Below are positions 57,926 through 64,000 of a stretch of DNA of 64,000 bases, one piece after another. The DNA is from Isoetes taiwanensis (lineage: Eukaryota; Streptophyta; Lycopodiopsida; Isoetales; Isoetaceae), in NCBI GenBank assembly GCA_021234155.1, contig JAJEKV010000073.1, positions 3,692,001 to 3,756,000 on the forward strand. Direction: 5' to 3'. The notes under the pieces were generated by a model. That model did no database searches, was not told the DNA's origin, and worked only from the letters and a program-made list of their open reading frames with translations. The position numbers were made by a program, and so were the translations under genes. Numbering within the stretch: position 1 is the first letter of the stretch; each line of letters begins with the position of its first letter.

Positions 57926-59588
57926 AATATCGAGTGGCCTTAATCGTACGCTAAGTGAATTTTATTTTTTTGAAGTAAGAGAGAAATATTTTCTGAAGGA
58001 CGAGAGAGAAATAGCATTACCAATCAATCCATTACCAATCAGAGAAAAAAGTGCAATAAGCTGAGAGAGGTTTAAAACTCAAAGAGACAAAATGTCCTTT
58101 TGTGCAAGGCTACCTGTACATCTCAGATATTCATTTGATATGACTATCCTCTAAACTCACCAATGAGGCCCAGAATGTAGACCAGAAAGGACAGAATGTA
58201 GACCAGCAAGGACAACAACGACCGCATGAGAGATCCACAAAAAGAATTGTGACACGTGTCAATGTCTTATTGGCTCACATGTCTGAAAGTAGCTGAGTCG
58301 CCCTTTACTAAGCGCATAAAAGATAGATAGATAGGTCTTATTTTAATGTCCACGGGACCCTAGTGCAGGCCATAGAATGAGTCTATATATAATGTGACTC
58401 TGGGCAGGCAAGGTCAGTGTACATTTGCTATAAAGGATACAAGGTTAAAAAAGTGGCATTCTTGTGGGATACTTTAGGACCAATTTCGCACACCACCACA
58501 AATAACATAAGTTTGTGCCCGAAAAATAAGGTTATGTTTATATGGACATCTGAGATAGATTGATCACTCAAAGCTGCTATCCAACAATGCAAGTTATTTG
58601 CTTGAGACTAAATGTACCCCACTAATATTTAAATGATGTTTAGTAAATTGAACTGAATTAACTTTTATGATCCTCAAAGACCATGGAGTTGTATCCGACA
58701 CTTGCAAAACTTATGCATATGTGGAGGTGCATGAGCATTTGTGAAGACTTTTATAAGAGTCTAAGAATAGGCGTTTGTTTGGATTTATAGCATATTATAA
58801 ACCAACAAGTCATTGAGTATACTCTAAAGGATGCTTTTTAGCCGGATTTTCCATGTTAACTAAGGCTTAAAGAATTGGAATCAATCACATTAGCATTCCT
58901 AGAATGGGTCCTATGAAACAACTAGCTGGCCGAATGAAGTGGTGTTCTCATTGAGCTCTTTGAAACCTTGAATACAAGTTGATTACCTATACTAGGGGTA
59001 GAAGTTTTTTTTAAATGCTTTGAAAACTGCTCCGAAACTCGATAATCAGCGAGAACATGATGACACATAAAAAATACTAGATAAAAGATGAATCGATTGC
59101 CATCTAGGCTATGCAAAGGTAAGAAAACTGATGATAACTTCTCATCAAAATGAAAAACCCCGCACTTCTGGGTTTTCGAGAAAAACCTTAATGAGAAATG
59201 GTCGCCAACACTCTTGAAAAATGCCTGCAGTGCCAGAACCAAAATGGAGATGACTTGAAATATGTTGCGCAAAATAAGGAGTTGAAGCACTCAACTGGGA
59301 AGCTCGATCACTAGCATACATCAGCCAAAAATTCTCCGATAAACAAGGTGGGAAGGCTCCCCAAGGATGAAGTGCGACCCTTCGCATTGTGACAATCTAG
59401 ATGCTCCAAAAATAACCTGCAGAGTCAAGGCTGAAAAGGGAAAATGACCGGTCAGGGAGTTATGCATCTCATACATCAATATAATATAGTAACAAAAGAA
59501 TAATAAGGCTCGGAGGCTCCAGGGCCACGCCAGCCGACCACTCGGAAATCGTCCGCAGAATGACCACCACGGGAAGAGCATCCGATCA
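57926..59588. other. spacer, no gene recognised
   Basis: AT-rich DNA. Two 21-bp tandem units (GAATGTAGACCAG, then AAAGGACA or CAAGGACA) lie at about 58,173-58,214, and a short AGAT microsatellite lies near 58,323-58,334. No coding sequence is supported. Confidence 0.4.
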
Positions 59589-60518
59589 TGTAACGAGCTT
59601 GGTCCGTTAGCGGGCATGTAATTTACAATTTCCCATTGATGATTATCGAGAATATTCCAATTGGTTATTATATGAGAAATACATACTGGGTATGAAAAGT
59701 TTATACAAAGTTCATGTGGTAAAAGGAAAAGGCATCAGTTTCTATGAGGGTTTCTGAAAGGAGGCAGAAAAAGCAATTTTTGGGCAATTTTGCTGGCCGA
59801 ACTGGGTGGCCTTCATAGAATCAGAGTAGGCATTGCATGCTTATGGATATCTCGTGGTTATTTCATATCATGATTTCTCATGGTCTCGTGGTTATCTCTT
59901 GGTTATTGTCAGGTTATAACATGTGCATTTACAACTTATTTGGATGGCTTAATGATGTTCTTGTTCTTATTATCATTGTTCATGTTATGTCCTAATGTTG
60001 CATTGCTGGTTTCTAGCATAGAGGGATTCTTAGGTGAGGCATCTAATAAGAATTATTCTTGTGATTGGTACATCGTACATGTTTCTTTTTTATTATGCCA
60101 GCATTTTCTAAATGCCTCAAACCCCCACTTAGTCTTTAAGAACTAACTCCACATGTTTATGGTATAAGCATTTTCAGAAGCAGCAAAATGTAGCGGGGCA
60201 ATTGAAGAGCACAACTGAGTGCAATCTTAACTTATAGGGAATATGTATACCTTTAGAAAGGCCTTGTCATGTCTGGAGCTTATAGATATTAAACTGCAAA
60301 TCATTGTCTTGTATATGCCACAAGAGTGCTATACAATTATAATTCAAATATGTATGTATTTCTAACTGTGGATTTAAAGATAAAGATTCAATACTTGATC
60401 AAGATTTCTTTAATAGCACTGCATCATTCAACTCATACATACCAATTTGCCATTGACTCATGCATGATTAGATGGGATTTCGGATTACTTGGAGGGTTAA
60501 CTCGGCAGGTCCGTTACA
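59589..60518 (+). repeat. 5' LTR, 930 bp
   Basis: Starts TGTAACGAGC and ends GTCCGTTACA, with short inverted ends TGTAACG/CGTTACA. Its first 107 bases match 63,249-63,356 with about 85% identity by eye. Confidence 0.8.
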
Positions 60519-60520
60519 AC

Positions 60521-60533
60521 TAGTATCAGAGCA
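60521..60533 (+). other. primer binding site (initiator tRNA-Met type)
   Basis: TAGTATCAGAGCA differs at one position from the usual plant TGGTATCAGAGC site and lies two bases after the LTR end. Confidence 0.8.
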
Positions 60534-63236
60534 TAATTGGGTCATTGGTGTTGACGTGGTGGATTATAAATTTCAGCTGAGGTTATTGGTTGTGGATGAT
60601 GCTAATGATAATATTTCAGATCATGTAGGGATGATGGTCTAGGATGTCGGATGATGTGAAGGTATGGTTTTTACATTTGCTTAGTTTCTCTACAATTCAT
60701 AGATAGTCGAGTGGTAGACTTATTGACAAATGTATTTTGGACTAAAAGTGCATAAGGTGCAAAAGAATGTCAAAGAGAATTTCATTATGGATGAAGGTGG
60801 GAGCTTTCCTTATCATTTTGGGTGAGTTATTTTTACATTAAGGACACATTAAGTGGCTTCTAGCAGTGGATTGATGCGTCTAGATATTTGAATATGAGGT
60901 GTTAAATACATCCTCGCCTATTTTTGCTAAATCAATTTCAGACAGGTTATATCTGACTTCACAGTCACAACAATGCAGCTAAAATAAGCCTGGATTGCAT
61001 TTGATGGTTCAAGTTGGCAGGATGGCTAGTTTGAAAATCTTGTATAGATAGTTATGGTATTGACATAGAAGAAAATGCCATTATCCTATACAATGACTCT
61101 ATTTGGAGATTAAAATTTTGTGCATGTTCTTGTAAGCAGTCTTTTGTGCATGTTTCTAATCAAGGTTATAGCTGAAGTAAGATTTGGAGGTGAAAGATTC
61201 TCATAACTATCAAGGGTAAAAGTAAGTGCTTTTGAGAACACACGGATCTGGTCAAAGGATTGAGTAAATAGAGAATGGTCTTAAACACTTTTGGTCAAGT
61301 TAGGTTGAAAAATAATTTGAGCAATGTTGGACATATAATAGGAAAGAAATTTTGTCCACATTGCAAAGCTGATTAGAATAGCAATATCCGTAGTGGTAGG
61401 GAGCAGATGTTGCAGTAAAGACTAGATATAGGAACATAAAAGTATAAAGACATATTTGAGCTGCGGTGGAAGGGAATGTTACAACAATGTGAAGTGCCAC
61501 ATTTGAAATTATATAATTTGATAGAAAGGTACAGTAACATGCTCAGGAACTCAAGGTTACTGCCCATATACTTGCATTCTCTTATCGAGTCATTTGAGGG
61601 ACATATTGAAAGGATGTTAGTTTCATCACAACCTGTCAAGGAAAGTAAGCATCTATTGGGGATTGCATCATGGGACTCTTGCTAGTGATGGAAGGAATGT
61701 TGATGATTTGAATGGCTTAGATTGGTTCGACATATTCTAGCCCGGGTTAGTAAAGGAGCTAATTGGATTATGCATGAGAGCATGCTAGCAATTTTTCGAG
61801 TGTAAGAATAGAGGTTTTATTTGATATGTAAGGTAAGGGCTTCTAAAGCTTGACTAGTGTCAGGGAAAAGTCAGTGCTACACAATAGAAATTAATCTATG
61901 TAATGGGTGTGAGTATATGAGAGCATGTGAGCAATATCTGTCGAGATTACTTTTGTAGACTATGATTGTAATCATTCTAGGCTCGTTTATATTGATTATC
62001 TGTGCTTTATAGCCTTGAGATACCTAGATTGGGGGACTTAACTATGTATTCTACTTGTCAATTTTTGGATTTAGCCACCCAAGAAGTTTCATGTGATATA
62101 TCGAATTCAATCTGAGCATCTACTTTGCCATGGTGGGCTCCTCTATAGAAAATGGTGGATTCATTATGTGGGTGAAGTTGCATTATCTTTGGTTGGGTTA
62201 TACTTAAGTTTTTTGCATTATATGCATAAGCATAGACACAGTTAGTAACATTTGGGTTTGATTTTAAACTACGCGTATGCCAAATTCGTCGTCGGTGGTC
62301 AATACACTTGACCTATGTAACATACATCTTTAACTTGACTTGCTTATGATGTTTAGCAAGCTAGGCAATTTTGAAAAGATAAGAGATGGTTTGTATACGA
62401 CAAACCATCTCGAGTATTGAGGCAGCTTGTGTTTGTTAAGGCTATAGAAGTATCATTGAAGGATCTTCATTTCAGTTTAGGTGTTTTTCTTTTGGGTATA
62501 ATTAAGATGGCACATATAAAGAAGCTTAATTATAAATGAAACATAATTATTGGTGAGATATCTCTACGCATATGCTAGAATCGTAAGACGAGTTAGTTGT
62601 CTCTTAGAATTATTTTGAGCTGCATTTTTTTTTATTTCATTCAAGTAAAGCTTTCCACAGATGCTACAAATCATGAAACAGTGTTAGATTTGAAAAAGCA
62701 CCTTAATAGGTTCCATTTAATGAAATAAATGTCATCTTGGTGATGTTCAAAGGAGGCATAAGTAGCCAAGATTATTTATCATGAGAACGAGCTATTTACT
62801 GACAAAGTCCCCAATTGATGTTGTCAATGACTTCAAGATGAATATGGTTTAATAGTATAGGTGCTTAAGAATGAATGTTAATAAGAAGAGCAGTTCCCTG
62901 CAGATTGGTTTCAAGCTTGTAATTTCATTTGTTACAATGCATGTATGCTTTCTATTCAACTAAACAAGTGTGGTGCTCCAATGGAAAAATGAAAGTCTAG
63001 ATGTGTTTGTTTTCTTGGGATAGAGATTTTAATGTGTGAAGAAGATTGAGGCGGTATAAGAAAGCCCGATTAACTTGCTGATTGTGTAGGATAAAAGTAT
63101 GATAGCTACCAGTGGAAGGAAGAATTATTATGGTGGATAAGTTGGCATTATTATATAGTTGCCATGAAGGTTTAATTCTATGATCGATTGGATACTCCGT
63201 TATTTTGGAACGATCCACGAGGACATGGATTGAAAT
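60534..63236 (+). pseudogene. LTR retrotransposon interior, coding capacity lost
   Basis: Only short open frames remain, such as 61,476-61,685. An 11-bp perfect hairpin stem (GAGATGGTTTG, 62,383-62,393, with 62,401-62,411) lies inside. No protein family is recognised. Confidence 0.5.
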
Positions 63237-63248
63237 AGAAGGGGAGAA
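63237..63248 (+). other. polypurine tract
   Basis: AGAAGGGGAGAA directly precedes the TG of the 3' LTR, the expected site for plus-strand priming. Confidence 0.75.
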
Positions 63249-63356
63249 TGTAACGAGCTTGGCCCATTAGCAGGCATGCATTTACATTTCCCTATTGATG
63301 ATTATTGAGAATATTCTAATTGGTTATTACATGAGAAATATATACTATGTATGAAC
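63249..63356 (+). repeat. 3' LTR, truncated after about 107 bp
   Basis: TGTAACGAGCTTGGCCC onwards follows the 5' LTR until GTATGAA at about 63,356, after which the sequences are unrelated. Confidence 0.75.
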
Positions 63357-64000
63357 CATCATCAACAACATGATATACGCATCACATGAGGAGATGCTTA
63401 TCCTGGCTCAGCCTCCAATGGGTTGAGTGAGGTCAAGTCCTCGAAATAACAACAGATAATAATGGTGCTTGGATGGCATAGAACATTGGCTACGATTGTC
63501 CACTCCATCCACCCCTCCTGTGCACCAGGGTGTTTTTTAATCTCCCTACATATTTGAAAGGGCGTAAAATATTGGCCACTACTTAATTTGGATAAATTGT
63601 GTAGTTTGGCCTGGCAATCTTTCAAATTATTATGACTAGAGGTTGTAACTTAAATGATGAAATCATGAAAGTAACCCCCCAAAAAAAAGGGGGAAATCAA
63701 ATTGGCCACATCCATACATCTGACATGTAAAGTTGGCATGTTTGTCTATGCTGCTCTATAAAGTTGTCACAAACAAATGCATGCTATGTTTCTCTAACTA
63801 AAATCAGTACAAGATCAATTAACCGTGTCAATATGTTATCTTTAGGTAGAAGCACAAACGTTTTCGGTAGGACGGATCTCACCAAAAACCGTATGAAAAC
63901 TAACCTTGATTTGAGTGGAGAGGACAAACGAAGAGCAGATGCGTGCAGGACAAAGAGCAGATTTTGGATGCAAATTGCAAATCGAATAAAAAAATTTGCA
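63357..64000. other. spacer to the window end, no gene recognised
   Basis: AT-rich DNA with a C-run/A-run/G-run at about 63,675-63,692. Nothing else is supported. Confidence 0.4.

Larger units (their letters stand above)
59589..63356 (+). mobile_element. degenerate LTR retrotransposon with truncated 3' LTR
   Basis: The 5' LTR (59,589-60,518, TGTAACGAG ... CCGTTACA) is followed after two bases by a primer binding site. After about 2.7 kb a polypurine tract precedes a second TGTAACGAG at 63,249. The second LTR is similar to the first for about 107 bases, then similarity stops. The interior has no intact gag or pol. I could not identify integrase or reverse transcriptase motifs, so superfamily is undecided; it may be a non-autonomous or decayed element. 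Confidence 0.8.

Overview
The window is nuclear DNA from a land plant. It has spliced genes with GT-AG introns, a plant-type secreted leucine-rich-repeat (LRR) protein, and plant-style transposons: a PIF/Harbinger transposase relic, a LINE, and an LTR retrotransposon primed by initiator tRNA-Met. Gene density is low and repeats dominate. A gene for an SFI1-like (centrin-binding type) coiled-coil protein would fit a plant with flagellate sperm, such as a fern, lycophyte or bryophyte, but this is an inference and the species cannot be read from the sequence.

Layout. 1-1.5 kb: gene fragments, including a frameshifted LRR gene. 1.5-7.2 kb: AT-rich spacer with small tandem and dispersed repeats, a tRNA-like SINE fragment and a heat-shock-element array. 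7.2-8.3 kb: broken Harbinger transposase (-). 8.3-9.9 kb: 3' half of a LINE (-). 9,899-22,310: a 12.4-kb element with 25-bp terminal inverted repeats that is inserted in the LINE reverse transcriptase gene and flanked by the 4-bp duplication TTGT. The LINE 5' half resumes at 22.3 kb. It is followed by gene A (-, unrecognised, Cys-rich), a SINE, a possible first exon on the + strand, and gene B (-, SFI1-like), ending at 34.3 kb.

From 34,315 to 57,925 the block 10,865-34,300 is repeated in direct orientation, joined by about 14 bp of filler. The left breakpoint lies inside the 12.4-kb element and the right one lies just upstream of gene B. The second copy of gene B can be read as 16 exons with consistent phases (1,171 codons plus stop). 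The first copy is broken at many places. 57.9-59.6 kb is spacer, 59,589-63,356 is a degenerate LTR retrotransposon with a truncated 3' LTR, and the remainder is AT-rich spacer.

The most unusual object is the 12.4-kb element. I recognise no transposase in it. It carries at least 25 copies of a roughly 22-bp dyad (AAATTGGGC / GCCCAATTT half-sites) in clusters between its coding segments. A caution applies to the element and much of copy 1: CAG and CTG are strikingly rare there, and where the two copies can be aligned CAG/CTG is often replaced by CG-containing strings. That looks like a consensus or base-calling problem at CHG-methylated sites as much as real mutation, so the broken reading frames there should not all be taken as biological.
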